Shown one piece after another: positions 1 to 9,505 of a stretch of 60,189 nucleotides of DNA. The number at the start of each line of letters is the position of its first letter. The first letter of the stretch is position 1. Source of the stretch: Bacilli bacterium (GTDB taxonomy: Bacteria > Bacillota > Bacilli > Bacillales > Amphibacillaceae); NCBI GenBank assembly GCA_012838505.1, contig DUPD01000045.1, positions 1 through 60,189 of the forward strand. Reading direction: 5' to 3'. The translations under genes were made by a program, and so were the position numbers. The notes beneath the pieces were generated by a model. It did not search any database. It had not been told where the DNA came from and saw only the letters and a program-made list of their open reading frames with translations.

Positions 1-241
1 ATGCTGTCATGTCAATGACATTTTCATCTTTAAATAAGATTTCCCCTTCAGTTTTCGCGCGATTATGCAGGCGCATAATTGAAAAAGCTAACGCACTTTT
101 CCCTGACCCTGATTCACCTACAATAGCTAAGACCTCGTTCTTTTTAACGCTCAATGAGACGTTATCAACTGCCGCATAATAATCATCACGAATTCGAAAG
201 GAGGTATTTAAATTTTTAATTTCTAGTAATTTATTTTTCAA
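1..241 (-). CDS. Peptide ABC transporter ATP-binding subunit (OppD/DppD type), N-terminal part only
   Basis: Partial gene: only the first 80 codons are present and the 3' part lies beyond base 1. The start is TTG at 241-239, with GGAGG seven bases upstream. The translation carries a Walker A motif, GESGSGKS, at about residues 40-47, followed by a sequence typical of oligo/dipeptide importer ATPases (FSIMRL). Such subunits power uptake of peptides or related solutes at the inner face of the membrane with two permeases and a binding protein. Substrate cannot be inferred, and partner genes are outside the window. Confidence 0.8.
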   Translation of the reverse strand, partial: MKNKLLEIKNLNTSFRIRDDYYAAVDNVSLSVKKNEVLAIVGESGSGKSALAFSIMRLHNRAKTEGEILFKDENVIDMTA

Positions 242-656
242 CTTTATCCTCCTATGCACCCGTTTGTAACTGTATAATAAGTCAAAATAAAAGAATTATT
301 CTGACAATTAACTTTTTAATTTTTTCATCTTTGTTTTTAGGTTAAACAAAGTAGGTTAAAAACATTATAGTTAAAAAGTTATAAAAAAGCAATAACTAAT
401 CTCAAAATTTTATCAATCGCTTCATAATTTTTAGACTAATTGAAATTTAAAAAACTGTAAGACTATCTTAATCGTTATTTAATAATAATGCAATATTTCT
501 GTTCCTTCCTATATATATATTACTAATAATTCTAGTTCAAAAGGTGTGTCATTTATCATTTTAAGCTTCATTTTTTAACAAATTACGAACATCTTGTTTT
601 TTATTTTTAATTTCTATATAAATGTAACTGTTAAACTATATTTGTAAGTTAGCTCA
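242..656. other. AT-rich intergenic stretch
   Basis: About 415 bases without a credible gene. It is very AT-rich, with a short run of similar GTTAAAAA-like words near 350-390. It must hold the promoter of the leftward ABC-transporter gene, but I could not pick a convincing -35/-10 pair. I see no RNA gene or repeat in it. Confidence 0.5.
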
Positions 657-693
657 AAAAAAGGCCTAGAAAAGTAGCAATCTCCTAGGCCGA
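657..693 (-). terminator. Rho-independent terminator after bofA
   Basis: On the minus strand the stem GGCCTAGGA/TCTAGGCC closes a loop and is followed by eight T residues. It lies just beyond the bofA stop codon. Confidence 0.8.
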
Positions 694-731
694 TGTTTCG
701 TCATAAAAAAATTAAAGATCATCTGATCTGT

Positions 732-983
732 CTAAAGGAAAAAAAGAAATAAAGATGCTACTGTGATTATTCCTGGGATACCACAAAAACCAACAACTGT
801 TGATGTGAATAAGTTGATTGGGATATGTAAGCCAAAGTAGCTACTGACCAAGTTAAGGAAAAACAATACTAATGCACCAATTGCTAGTTTCGTTATGATT
901 GTTGGCAACCATTTAAATGATTTCAGATTAAATAATCCAAATAATAAAAGACAGACGAATATAACTGTAAATGCTAGTTTCAT
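732..983 (-). CDS. bofA: Pro-sigma-K processing regulatory protein BofA
   Basis: 83-residue, almost wholly hydrophobic protein with two to three membrane segments and the family's C-terminal pattern IPIN followed by GIPG. In Bacillus, BofA sits in the outer forespore membrane with SpoIVFA and holds the SpoIVFB protease inactive until pro-sigma-K processing is needed. The start follows GAGGAG at a normal distance. Its place downstream of recR and yaaL matches the conserved order of spore formers. Length is normal for the family. Confidence 0.9.
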   Translation of the reverse strand: MKLAFTVIFVCLLLFGLFNLKSFKWLPTIITKLAIGALVLFFLNLVSSYFGLHIPINLFTSTVVGFCGIPGIITVASLFLFFL

Positions 984-1022
984 CGTTATTCACTCCTCTA
1001 GCACAAATATATGACGAGAAAT

Positions 1023-1059
1023 AAAAAAAAGAACGCTCATTATTAAATGAACATTCTCT
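1023..1059 (-). terminator. Terminator after yaaL
   Basis: An imperfect hairpin (GTTCATTT/ATGAGCGTTC on the minus strand) is followed by a long T run. It separates yaaL from bofA. Confidence 0.6.
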
Positions 1060-1064
1060 TAATC

Positions 1065-1274
1065 TTATTTTTTTGCATTTAAATGATAGTACTTTGCTTC
1101 CCTTAATAAATAAAAATATTTTATTTCGGCTAGCCTTAAATCAAGTCGTCCGATTTCACTAGGATCGACACTTTGATTGAGAATATCTTTTAATTGGCTC
1201 CACTCTTTTTGGAGTTGAAAAATATGATTTAATAGTTTCTTTTCTTCCTTTTTCCAACTTTTCTTACCAAACAT
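1065..1274 (-). CDS. yaaL: YaaL family protein (DUF2508)
   Basis: 69-residue, highly charged, predicted helical protein with no signal peptide or membrane segment. The WSQLKDILNQS and LREAKYYHLNA segments and the position directly after recR are typical of the YaaL/DUF2508 family. Function is unknown. It is probably co-transcribed with recR, since the gap is only about 16 bases, and a terminator follows it. Confidence 0.85.
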   Translation of the reverse strand: MFGKKSWKKEEKKLLNHIFQLQKEWSQLKDILNQSVDPSEIGRLDLRLAEIKYFYLLREAKYYHLNAKK

Positions 1275-1290
1275 GGGCCTTCACATCCTT

Positions 1291-1887
1291 TTACAGTTCA
1301 CGTCTTCCTTCTAACGCTTTGGAAAGGGTCACTTCATCTGCATATTCAAGATCGCCCCCCATTGGGAGTCCGTGAGCGATTCGAGTTGTTTTTATTCCTG
1401 AAGGTTTAACAAGCCTAGAAATATACATTGCGGTTGCTTCACCTTCCACATTTGGATTGGTTGCCAAAATTAGTTCTGACACACGTTCATCTTTTAATCG
1501 ATCTAACAAACTAGGTACGTTAATATCTTCTGGACCAATGCCATCGATTGGAGAAATTGCTCCATTCAAAATATGGTAGAGTCCATTATATTCACGCATT
1601 TTCTCCATCGCAATCACGTCTTTTGGATCTTGAACGACACAAATGATTGTTTGATCGCGTGATTGATCTTGACAGATTGCACATGGATCTTGATCGGTGA
1701 TGTTGCCACAAATCTGACAATGGGTCAGCTCTCTTTTAGCACTTACTAATGCTTTAGCAAAATCTAAAACATCTTCTTCTTTCATGTTTAATACAAAAAA
1801 AGCCAGTCGAACCGCTGTTTTTGGTCCTATTCCTGGCAGTTTTGTAAAGCTATCAATTAGCTTTGAAATTGGTTCTGGATAGTACAA
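1291..1887 (-). CDS. recR: Recombination mediator protein RecR
   Basis: 198 residues, the usual RecR length. In order it shows a helix-hairpin-helix (LPGIGPKTA, residues 17-25), a four-cysteine zinc finger (C57, C60, C69, C72) and a Toprim domain with [10 protein letters not shown]. RecR acts with RecF and RecO to load RecA on gapped DNA. The start is TTG, supported by AGGAGG eight bases upstream. It follows ybaB after 12 bases and belongs to the dnaX-ybaB-recR cluster. Confidence 0.95.
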   Translation of the reverse strand: MYYPEPISKLIDSFTKLPGIGPKTAVRLAFFVLNMKEEDVLDFAKALVSAKRELTHCQICGNITDQDPCAICQDQSRDQTIICVVQDPKDVIAMEKMREYNGLYHILNGAISPIDGIGPEDINVPSLLDRLKDERVSELILATNPNVEGEATAMYISRLVKPSGIKTTRIAHGLPMGGDLEYADEVTLSKALEGRREL

Positions 1888-1899
1888 GACTTAAACCTC

Positions 1900-2226
1900 C
1901 TAGAACATTCCTCCGGGTAAATTCATGCCTTGAGTAAATTTGCCCATTTTTTCATTCGTTGTATCTTCAATTTTCGTTAATACTTCGTTAGTTGCTGCAA
2001 TGATTAAATCTTGAAGCATTTCTACATCGTCTGGATCAACAACTTCTTCATTAATTTCGATATCAAGAATTTCTTTTTTTCCATTGGCAACGACTTTAAC
2101 CATTTCACCACCAGAGGTTGCTTCAAACGTCATCTCTAGCAGCTCCTCTTGTGCCTTCATCATATCTTTTTGCATCTTTTGCATTTGTTTCATCATTTTA
2201 TTCATATTTCCCATATTTCCACGCAT
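1900..2226 (-). CDS. YbaB/EbfC nucleoid-associated protein
   Basis: 108 residues. The methionine- and glutamine-rich N-terminal helix ([20 protein letters not shown]) and the following [11 protein letters not shown] strand region identify the YbaB/EbfC family, a dimeric DNA-binding protein (YaaK in Bacillus). It lies between dnaX and recR as in most bacteria and is probably translated from the dnaX message. The start has a good GGAGG site. Confidence 0.93.
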   Translation of the reverse strand: MRGNMGNMNKMMKQMQKMQKDMMKAQEELLEMTFEATSGGEMVKVVANGKKEILDIEINEEVVDPDDVEMLQDLIIAATNEVLTKIEDTTNEKMGKFTQGMNLPGGMF

Positions 2227-2256
2227 TTTTGTTTCCTCCTAAATAGTTTTAAATGA

Positions 2257-3954
2257 TTATTGATCGTGAATTTCTAATAAATCATCACCGACGAGCTTTC
2301 GTGCTTCAGCAATAATTGGATCTTCTTCAGTCTGTGCAGCAGGATCACCTTGATCCTGTGCTTGTTGACGTTGTTTATCAACATATTCTTGACGTAATTC
2401 AAGCCAACTCTGCTCTGGAATCGGAATGAATGACATCACCCTGCCTAACACCTCTAATAAAAGCGATTCAATCAGTTGCTGATGATCGAGTGCAAGAGAA
2501 CAGTGGATATCATATCTAAAAGCAATGACTAATCTTTCAGCCGATGCCGCACTTGGCTTCGCATCTTGTAATACGGCATGTGCAGGTGCACTTTGCTGTT
2601 TTAACAAATTCATAAATGTCGGCCATTTACTGTGCACATCTTTTAAGTGTTGCTTTTCCGCTTCCGCTAAAACATCACGAATCCGTTCATACGGAATCCG
2701 ATATTTATTTTTAGTTGTCACAGCCCGCTTACTTGTCTGCTTTGTTTGAACAGTTTCTTTTGCTTGAGCATGATTACTCTTTAATGATTGTAATTCTTTT
2801 TCTAGTTTATCAAGCTTTTCTGTTAACTGCAAAAGATGTTGATCATCGATTATTGATGATTTTCCCTCAGCATGTTGGTCAGCGATTTTTAACATAGTAA
2901 TCTCAATGAAAACTTTAGGTGTATTTGTCCATTTCATTTCTTGTTGACATTGATTCAATTCAGTAATCGCTGTTTGAATCCATTCACTTGATAATTGTTT
3001 GTGTAAATCAATAAACGGTTGATCTGCAATTGCACGCTCCAATAAATCAGCTGAATCGGCTGAGTTTTGGTAAATTAATAAATCACGTAAAAAGTAAATT
3101 AAGTCATAGACGAGTCGACCTGGATCTTTTCCTTCTTGGATAAAAAGATCAACTAAGTTTAATGCTGTTTTAGCATCTTTTTGAAAAAGTGCATTGATTA
3201 ATTCTGTTAGTTTTTCTTGTGAAACAGAACCTGTTATCGCCAAAACATCTTCTAACTCGACCACTTCACTACTATATGAAATAGACTGGTCCAATAGACT
3301 TAAGGCATCACGCATTCCACCTTCTGCAGCAAGTGCAATCGCATGAAAAGCTTGATCAGACACGTCAATTGCCTCTTTTTCCATAATTTCCTTCATTCGT
3401 TCAACTAAAAAAGAATGACCGATTCGCTTAAAGTCAAAGCGTTGACAACGAGAGATAATCGTTAATGGAATTTTATGTGGCTCCGTCGTTGCTAAAATAA
3501 AAATGACGTGTTGTGGTGGCTCTTCTAATGTTTTTAATAACGCATTAAATGCACCAATTGATAGCATATGAACTTCATCAATAATATACACTTTATAATC
3601 AACAGCACTTGGTGCATATTTGACTTTATCACGGATATCTCGAATTTGTTCAACGCCATTGTTTGACGCAGCATCAATTTCGATCACATCTGAAATGGTT
3701 CCATCCTCAATCCCAATACAAGCATCACACTCTCCACATGGTTCTTTAACAGGAGTTGATTGACAGTTAACAGCTTTAGCAAAGATTTTAGCGGCACTTG
3801 TTTTACCCGTTCCTCTGGGACCAGAAAATAAATAAGCATGAGAAAACTTATTTTGATAGATCGCATTTTGTAGCGTTCGAGTAATATGTACTTGTCCTAC
3901 AACATCATGAAAATTTTTAGGTCGCCAAACACGATAAAGGGCTTGATAGCTCAT
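2257..3954 (-). CDS. dnaX: DNA polymerase III subunits gamma/tau
   Basis: 565 residues. The AAA+ clamp-loader module shows Walker A (GPRGTGKT, residues 45-52), zinc-binding cysteines C64, C73, C76 and C79, and Walker B with VYIIDEVHML. The C-terminal third is a charged tau-type region with coiled coil around 375-405 and an acidic end. It loads the DnaN clamp and links polymerase to helicase. The start has GGAGG upstream. It heads the dnaX-ybaB-recR cluster next to the SRP RNA gene, as in Bacillus. Confidence 0.96.
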   Translation of the reverse strand: MSYQALYRVWRPKNFHDVVGQVHITRTLQNAIYQNKFSHAYLFSGPRGTGKTSAAKIFAKAVNCQSTPVKEPCGECDACIGIEDGTISDVIEIDAASNNGVEQIRDIRDKVKYAPSAVDYKVYIIDEVHMLSIGAFNALLKTLEEPPQHVIFILATTEPHKIPLTIISRCQRFDFKRIGHSFLVERMKEIMEKEAIDVSDQAFHAIALAAEGGMRDALSLLDQSISYSSEVVELEDVLAITGSVSQEKLTELINALFQKDAKTALNLVDLFIQEGKDPGRLVYDLIYFLRDLLIYQNSADSADLLERAIADQPFIDLHKQLSSEWIQTAITELNQCQQEMKWTNTPKVFIEITMLKIADQHAEGKSSIIDDQHLLQLTEKLDKLEKELQSLKSNHAQAKETVQTKQTSKRAVTTKNKYRIPYERIRDVLAEAEKQHLKDVHSKWPTFMNLLKQQSAPAHAVLQDAKPSAASAERLVIAFRYDIHCSLALDHQQLIESLLLEVLGRVMSFIPIPEQSWLELRQEYVDKQRQQAQDQGDPAAQTEEDPIIAEARKLVGDDLLEIHDQ

Positions 3955-4056
3955 TTTTACTTTGTCCTCCCAACGTGGAATTCCTTTCTATTATAACTGA
4001 ATTTCAATCTAAATGTGAACGATATCAAATGATTATTTATCAAAATCACTAAAAAG

Positions 4057-4088
4057 TAAAAAACTCTTACCTACTATAGGCAAGAGCA
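4057..4088 (-). terminator. Terminator after SRP RNA
   Basis: The minus strand reads CTCTTGCC, a seven-base loop, GGTAAGAG and then T residues, immediately beyond the 3' end of the SRP RNA. Confidence 0.8.
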
Positions 4089-4099
4089 TTTGTTTTTAT

Positions 4100-4378
4100 A
4101 TAGACGCCGTGCACCTATCCTCGATCACATAACCCTAAGCGTTACATAAGCTCTTGGCTCAGCTCAGGCTTCCCTACGGCACACATGAAAGACCGCTTAC
4201 TGCTGCTTTCTTCCGAACCTGACAGGGTTCACGGGTTCACGTTGCGCAGGACCCAAACATCAACACCAGTCCTTTATGGCAGACCTTCTTGTTATGCACC
4301 TCAGATAGGAATTCAGTCTCGCTATAGCGGCTTGCGAGTACAGGGCACCGCTACCTCCCCACCTAGCACGGCAAGTTT
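4100..4378 (-). ncRNA. ffs: Signal recognition particle RNA, large Gram-positive type
   Basis: The minus strand has the hallmarks of the roughly 270-base Bacillus-type SRP RNA with an Alu domain. The 5' part has CTTGCCGTGCT, then GGGGAGGTAGCGGTGCCCTG. The helix-8 apical motif CAGGTTCGGAAGAAAGCAGC is near 4200-4220. The 3' end GCACGGC pairs with the 5' GCCGTGC. Ends are estimated from this closing helix. The RNA binds Ffh and targets membrane proteins for co-translational insertion. It sits between tadA and dnaX as in Bacillus. Any reading frame inside is spurious. Confidence 0.95.
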
Positions 4379-4455
4379 GATAACAAATTTAAGCGCGAAT
4401 TAGCGCATTTACTATTATAGTCCTTTTGCAAAGAAAAATCAATCGTTTGCGCGTG

Positions 4456-4935
<480 letters not shown>

Positions 4936-5056
4936 TTAACTCAAGATCTTATCACTAAGTGTATCAATTTTCTACGAAAAAATGAACTAGATTCCTGTCA
5001 CTTGCCTAATCTCATTTGCATAAGATAACCCGAGAATACAGATAGGAGGATTTATT

Positions 5057-5425
5057 GTGCAAATTTATCTTATTCAACCAGGTGATTCCATTTATCAAAT
5101 TGCCAATGCGTTCGGCTCGACAGTAGCCGATATCGTGGAAGCAAATGAATTAGAAACCCCTGAATCACTCGTAGTCGGTCAAGCAATCGTAATTCCTATT
5201 GTCGGACAATTTTATTTTGTTAGACCTGGAGATAGCCTCTACACGATCGGACAAAGGTTCAATTTAACAATTGCTGAGTTGGCACAAATTAATGCGATTG
5301 ATCCTAACCGACCATTACCAGTAAACTTGAGACTTTATATTCCTGAGCAACCAAAACAAATGTTTGAATCAAACGCTTATGTTGAGCCGACTGGAAGTAC
5401 AGTGCGGTGCTACTCAAACGTCTGA
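5057..5425 (+). pseudogene. 5' fragment of a yaaH/sleL-type spore cortex hydrolase (two LysM domains, catalytic domain lost)
   Basis: Start GTG with AGGAGG eight bases upstream. The product opens with two LysM repeats (about residues 1-47 and 50-95: YLIQPGDSIYQIA and YFVRPGDSLYTIG) and reaches NAYVEPTGST, the linker that in YaaH/SleL enzymes leads into a glycosyl hydrolase family 18 domain. The family match then stops and the frame ends after eight unrelated residues. SleL-type enzymes degrade spore cortex fragments at germination. The position beside tadA matches yaaH in Bacillus, so this is the native gene cut short rather than a designed small LysM protein. Confidence 0.75.
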
Positions 5426-6464
5426 TCAAACGATTTCAATTCCAACTTCTGATCTAATTACAGCAACTGATATTGCTAATAATTTTGTTACGAAGAAAAT
5501 TAATCTTGATCATACACGTGTGATCATTATTTCTGAAGAACTTGCAAGAACAGGTCAATTTATTAGCATCCTTCAGCCGTCATCACGAACAACTCAAATG
5601 AGGCGTAATATTCAAATTATAGTTACAAAGGAAAAAGCAGAAACTTTTTTAAGAATTGCTTCTCCAGAATTAGAAAATAAACCTCATAAATATTATCAGT
5701 TTATGATTACACGTGCATCTGAAACAGGAGTTATTCCAGAGGCTGATTTCCACCGTTTTTTTCAAATTACAGAAGGAAAGGATGACTTATTTTTAGCAAT
5801 CTTTGCGTCAGCTGTATACCAAGAAGAAGATCTCAGTAAACCCTCTATTGAAAAAATTGCTGGAGAACTCATAACAACTGGAGGAAACCCCGCACAATTT
5901 ATGGGTTCTGCTGTTTTTAAAAATGGTAAAATGATTGATATTTTAAATGCTCAAGAAACAAGAATGACGACTATATTAGATAAAACAAAAAAAATGGATG
6001 ATATCATATCTGCTTTTCCTGATCCGATTAATCCAACTTACAATATTGCAGGGAATTTCATTCAAAAAGAAGAGTGCAATATTGATATTAAGTATGATGC
6101 TGAAAATAACCATGCTTCAATTAATGTTTTTGTTCCCTTTGAATTTGAAACGATAGCTATACCTAGCATGATTAGGTACTCTGATGATAATGAATTAAAA
6201 AAAATACTCAAAAAAGCATTAGAAGAGCATTATCAATCAATTGCTGAAAAATTAATTATTAAAACACAACAACAATATCAAGCAGAACCTTTTTATTGGT
6301 CACTCTTCATTCGGAAGTTTTTTAATGACATTCCTAGTTATGAAGAAGCAAATTGGAGTGAAGATATTTACCCAAATGCAGATATTAATGTCGTTTTTCA
6401 ATTACAAAGACTTGAATTTGGTAAATCACTTTATGATACAAACCTTAATGAAATGGGTGATTAA
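5396..6464 (+). pseudogene. 3' fragment of a gerC-type spore germination lipoprotein gene
   Basis: From about 5396 the frame encodes a Ger(x)C-family protein without its beginning: HTRVIIISEELARTGQ, IIVTKEKAETFLRI and the domain starting AVFKNGKMIDILNAQETR. Missing are the signal peptide, lipobox cysteine and first beta region, perhaps 50-80 residues. The only in-frame start, TTG at 5364, lies in sequence belonging to the upstream LysM gene and has no ribosome site. GerC subunits work with GerA and GerB as nutrient receptors in the spore inner membrane, and neither is nearby. Frame usage is otherwise clean, so the break is recent or an assembly artefact. Confidence 0.75.
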
Positions 6465-6465
6465 T

Positions 6466-6633
6466 ATGATTGTATTTTCATTAATATTAATTTGTCTATA
6501 TGTAACTTACTATTGCATTCATTTTTATCTCCATTTAAAAAAGGATAAAAATTATCTTGGAATGACATCTATAATGATCCTTAATTTAAGCATTATCACT
6601 CTCACAACAAGTTTAATTGTCATTCATTATTAG
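6466..6633 (+). CDS. Small two-helix membrane protein of unknown function
   Basis: 55 residues starting at ATG 6466, one base after the gerC-type stop codon. The protein has two hydrophobic segments (VFSLILICLYVTYYCI and MTSIMILNLSIITLTTSLIV) separated by a lysine-rich loop. I do not recognise the family. Small membrane proteins occur in some germination-receptor operons, so a link to the upstream gerC-type gene is possible but unproven. The ribosome site (GGTGAT) is weak, so translation may depend on coupling. Confidence 0.5.
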   Translation: MIVFSLILICLYVTYYCIHFYLHLKKDKNYLGMTSIMILNLSIITLTTSLIVIHY

Positions 6634-6646
6634 TTTTACTCATAAC

Positions 6647-6685
6647 AAAAAAACTTAGCTAGGGTATCTTAGCTAAGTTTTTTTA
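6647..6685 (+). terminator. Bidirectional terminator
   Basis: The perfect stem ACTTAGCTA/TAGCTAAGT, flanked by A and T runs, ends the germination remnant from the left and the tRNA-Ser transcript from the right. Confidence 0.85.
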
Positions 6686-6710
6686 TATCGTCATATGAAT
6701 TGTATAATTA

Positions 6711-6803
6711 TGGCGGAGGAAGAGGGATTCGAACCCCCGCGGGCCGTGAAGCCCCTGTCGGTTTTCAAGACCGATCCCTTCAGCCGGGCTTGGGTATTCC
6801 TCC
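6711..6803 (-). tRNA. tRNA-Ser (anticodon UGA)
   Basis: The 93-base gene includes an encoded CCA end. The acceptor arms GGAGGAA/TTCCTCC pair, the anticodon loop reads CTTGAAA with anticodon TGA, the long variable arm of a class II tRNA is present, and the T loop is GGTTCGAATCC. It lies between the germination remnant and the aldo/keto reductase gene. A tRNA-Ser gene near tadA and yaaH is also known in Bacillus. Confidence 0.97.
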
Positions 6804-6876
6804 GTGAACTGACGACAAGATTAATAATATCAGTTCTAATTATACTTGTCAATATTTTATTGATTAAAAATTAAAA

Positions 6877-7794
6877 TTAAGGTAATCGATTGCCTGCAGC
6901 GCGGTAAAGATCATACCATTCTTCTCTGAGTAACGTCAGATCAGCTGCTTTAGCAATTTCTTTTAAGCGCTCTCTGTTCATTGTTCCAACTATCGGTTGC
7001 ATTTTTGCTGGGTGGCGAAGTAACCAAGCAATCGCTATCGTTGTTTTCGTCACGTTATATTTATCTGCATAATGTTGTAATTTTTGATTAACCTCAGGAA
7101 ACTTATCATTATCGATAAATACACCTTCAAAGAAGCCATACTGGAATGGAGACCATGGTTGAATCGTCATGTCATGAAGACGACTGTAATCTAGGATACC
7201 ATCAGTTCTCACATATGCTGGTTTATCCTCCATGTTCATATTGATTCCTTCATCAATCATCGGTGTGAACATCAAACTTAATTGCAGTTGATTTGCTATT
7301 AAATCTTGATTAAGATGTTTTTTCAATAATTCAATTTGATACGGTGTATGGTTACTAACACCAAAATGACGAACCTTACCACTTTGATAAAGGTGATCAA
7401 AAGCTTCAGCCACTTCCTCTGGCTCAACCAATGCATCTGGTCGATGGAGTAAAAATACATCAATATAATCTGTTTTTAATCGTTTTAAACTACCTTCAAC
7501 TGAATTAATAATATGATCTTTTGAAAAATCAAAAAAACCATTACGAATCCCGCACTTCGTTTGGATAATCATTTGTTCACGAATCGTTGGGTTCATTTCA
7601 ATTGCTTCAGCAAAAAGTTCCTCTGATCTCCCTTGACCATACATATCTGCATGGTCAAAGAAGTTAATCCCTAATTCTAATGCATTCTCAATCACTTGAT
7701 TGGCATCTTTCGTCGATAATCCATTCAATCGCATACAACCTAAACCTATTGTACTGACATTTAAGTCACTCGTTCCTAATTTAATCTGTCTCAT
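6877..7794 (-). CDS. Aldo/keto reductase
   Basis: 305 residues with the (beta/alpha)8 NADPH-dependent reductase pattern. The catalytic tetrad is visible: Asp in FFDHADMYG, the Tyr five residues on, Lys in IIQTKCG and His in VFLLHRPD. The C-terminal PIVGTMNRERLKEI region binds the cofactor. It resembles the YdhF-like subgroup. Substrate is unknown. I place the start at ATG 7794; an in-frame TTG lies directly before it. It begins 10 bases after serS, so it is probably translated from the serS message. Confidence 0.88.
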   Translation of the reverse strand: MRQIKLGTSDLNVSTIGLGCMRLNGLSTKDANQVIENALELGINFFDHADMYGQGRSEELFAEAIEMNPTIREQMIIQTKCGIRNGFFDFSKDHIINSVEGSLKRLKTDYIDVFLLHRPDALVEPEEVAEAFDHLYQSGKVRHFGVSNHTPYQIELLKKHLNQDLIANQLQLSLMFTPMIDEGINMNMEDKPAYVRTDGILDYSRLHDMTIQPWSPFQYGFFEGVFIDNDKFPEVNQKLQHYADKYNVTKTTIAIAWLLRHPAKMQPIVGTMNRERLKEIAKAADLTLLREEWYDLYRAAGNRLP

Positions 7795-7804
7795 CAAATC
7801 ACTC

Positions 7805-9079
7805 TTATTTAATTATTTCTTTACCACCCATATATGGTTGTAAAACCTTTGGAATTGTTATTGATCCATCAGCATTTTGATAATTTTCTAAGATCGCGGC
7901 AACTGTTCGTCCGATTGCTAAGCCTGAGCCGTTTAATGTGTGAACAAATTCTGGTTTGCCTTTATCTTCACGGCGGAAACGAATATTCGCTCGTCTCGCT
8001 TGGAATGCTTCAAAGTTAGAACATGATGAAATTTCTCGATACGTATCGTTACTTGGCATCCAGACTTCAATATCGTATTTTTTCGCTGCGGTAAAACCTA
8101 AATCAGCTGTACACATGCTCATCACACGATATGGAAGCTCTAATAATTGTAAGACTTTTTCAGCATTGTTTGTTAATTCCTCTAGCACTTGATAAGAGTC
8201 TTCTGGCTTAACAAATTGGACGAGTTCAACTTTATTAAACTGGTGTTGGCGAATTAAGCCTCTCGTATCTCGACCAGCTGAACCTGCTTCTGAGCGGAAT
8301 GAAGCACTGTAAGCAACAAATTTTTGTGGTAAATCATCTGCTGATAAAATTTCATCACGTAAATAGTTCGTAACAGGTACCTCTGCTGTTGGAACGAGGA
8401 AATATTCCCAATCCTCAATTTTAAACGCATCCTCTGCAAACTTAGGTAGCTGTCCTGTTCCAATCATGCTCGTTCGATTGACTAGGTAAGGTGGCAACAT
8501 TTCTTCATACCCATGCTCATCAGCATGCAAATCCATCATAAAATTGAGTAGCGCACGCTCTAAACGAGCACCTAAGCCTTTATAGAAAACGAAGCGACTT
8601 CCTGTTGTTTTAGCTGCCCGTTCAAAGTCCAAGATGTCTAATTCTGTTGCCAATTCCCAGTGGGGTTTTTGTTCGAATTCAGGTGTGGCAACTTCCCCCC
8701 ATGTTCTTGCGACAACATTATCATCTTCAGTTTCACCAATTGGAACAGATTCATGAGGAATATTTGGAATTGAAAACATAATTTTTTCTAGTTTTTCATC
8801 TAATTCCTTTAATTCATCATCGATCGTTTTAATTTCATCTCCAACTGTTCGCATTTCTTTGATCATTGCATCTGCATCTTGCTTATCACGTTTTAATTGA
8901 GCAATTTCCTTCGATACATCGTTTCGTTTCGCTTTCAATACTTCTGTTTTAGCAATTAACTCTCGTCTTTTTTGATCAACCGCTTCAAATTGATCTAAGT
9001 CTGATAAATCCTCACCGCGTGCTTGTAATTTTTCTTTTACTGCCTGAAAATTTTGACGTAATAACTTAATATCTAACAT
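7805..9079 (-). CDS. serS: Seryl-tRNA synthetase
   Basis: 424 residues. The N-terminal long helical hairpin (about 30-105) that grips the tRNA-Ser variable arm is followed by the class II core, with motif 2 around [21 protein letters not shown] and motif 3 [10 protein letters not shown] near the end. It charges tRNA-Ser. The start ATG 9079 has AAGGAGG upstream; an in-frame TTG at 9082 is less likely. It is preceded by a T-box leader and followed closely by the aldo/keto reductase gene. Confidence 0.97.
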   Translation of the reverse strand: MLDIKLLRQNFQAVKEKLQARGEDLSDLDQFEAVDQKRRELIAKTEVLKAKRNDVSKEIAQLKRDKQDADAMIKEMRTVGDEIKTIDDELKELDEKLEKIMFSIPNIPHESVPIGETEDDNVVARTWGEVATPEFEQKPHWELATELDILDFERAAKTTGSRFVFYKGLGARLERALLNFMMDLHADEHGYEEMLPPYLVNRTSMIGTGQLPKFAEDAFKIEDWEYFLVPTAEVPVTNYLRDEILSADDLPQKFVAYSASFRSEAGSAGRDTRGLIRQHQFNKVELVQFVKPEDSYQVLEELTNNAEKVLQLLELPYRVMSMCTADLGFTAAKKYDIEVWMPSNDTYREISSCSNFEAFQARRANIRFRREDKGKPEFVHTLNGSGLAIGRTVAAILENYQNADGSITIPKVLQPYMGGKEIIK

Positions 9080-9126
9080 CAAATTTCCTCCTTCATTTAT
9101 AATTAATTTATTTTTTTAGAAAACTT

Positions 9127-9196
9127 GGCATTCGCCAAGCCTTTAGGCGAATGCCTTAGTTGCACTTACGTAGTAAGAAAGTTGTTATACTTTCTT
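9127..9196. repeat. Two hairpins between the T-box terminator and serS
   Basis: A perfect 10-base inverted repeat, GGCATTCGCC/GGCGAATGCC (9127-9136 and 9146-9155), is followed by AAGAAAG/CTTTCTT (9175-9181 and 9190-9196). Neither has the T run of a terminator. They lie in what should be a short link between T-box and gene, so they may be leftovers of a small mobile sequence or an extra leader structure. Confidence 0.55.
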
Positions 9197-9205
9197 ATCT
9201 ACCAA

Positions 9206-9495
9206 TAAAAAAACTCCCGTCCCTAAAATAGAAAGGGACGAGAGTAACTCCCGCGATACCACCCCGATTGAAGACAATTGTCTTCCGGCTTAAAGTCAAA
9301 TAACGGTGACGAGACCGGATATGTTTGTAACCACATATCACTCAAAGGATGGATTCATTACCTTTTTACACTGGTTTTCACCGACCACCAGCTCGCTAAA
9401 GTTAAAATCGATAATTACTATTTCCTATCAACGTGTTCTTTTATTGATTAATTTTCATTCATCATATCGGATCAGACAGATTGATGCAAGTTTTT
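9206..9495 (-). promoter_or_regulatory. Serine T-box leader of serS
   Basis: The minus strand carries the T-box sequence TGGTATCGCGGG (about 9249-9264), which pairs with the uncharged tRNA acceptor end. Further upstream is a stem I distal region with GCTGGTGGTCGGTGAAAACCAG. A candidate UCC serine specifier is at 9353-9351 in the context GAATCCATC. The terminator stem ACTCTCGTCCC/GGGACGGGAGT plus T run lies at 9206-9245. Uncharged tRNA-Ser should favour the antiterminator and read-through into serS. The 5' end is estimated. Confidence 0.92.
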
Positions 9496-9505
9496 TATGA
9501 AAAAA

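Noticed and set aside
4185-4403. 72-codon plus-strand open frame
   Set aside because: It runs antisense through the SRP RNA gene and has no homology-like features.
5364-5400. TTG 5364 as a true start of a GerC protein
   Set aside because: The first residues come from out-of-frame LysM gene sequence, there is no ribosome site, and the signal peptide and lipobox are missing.
9127-9155. Hairpin as terminator for the serS leader
   Set aside because: No T run on either strand; the T-box terminator is already complete at 9206-9245.
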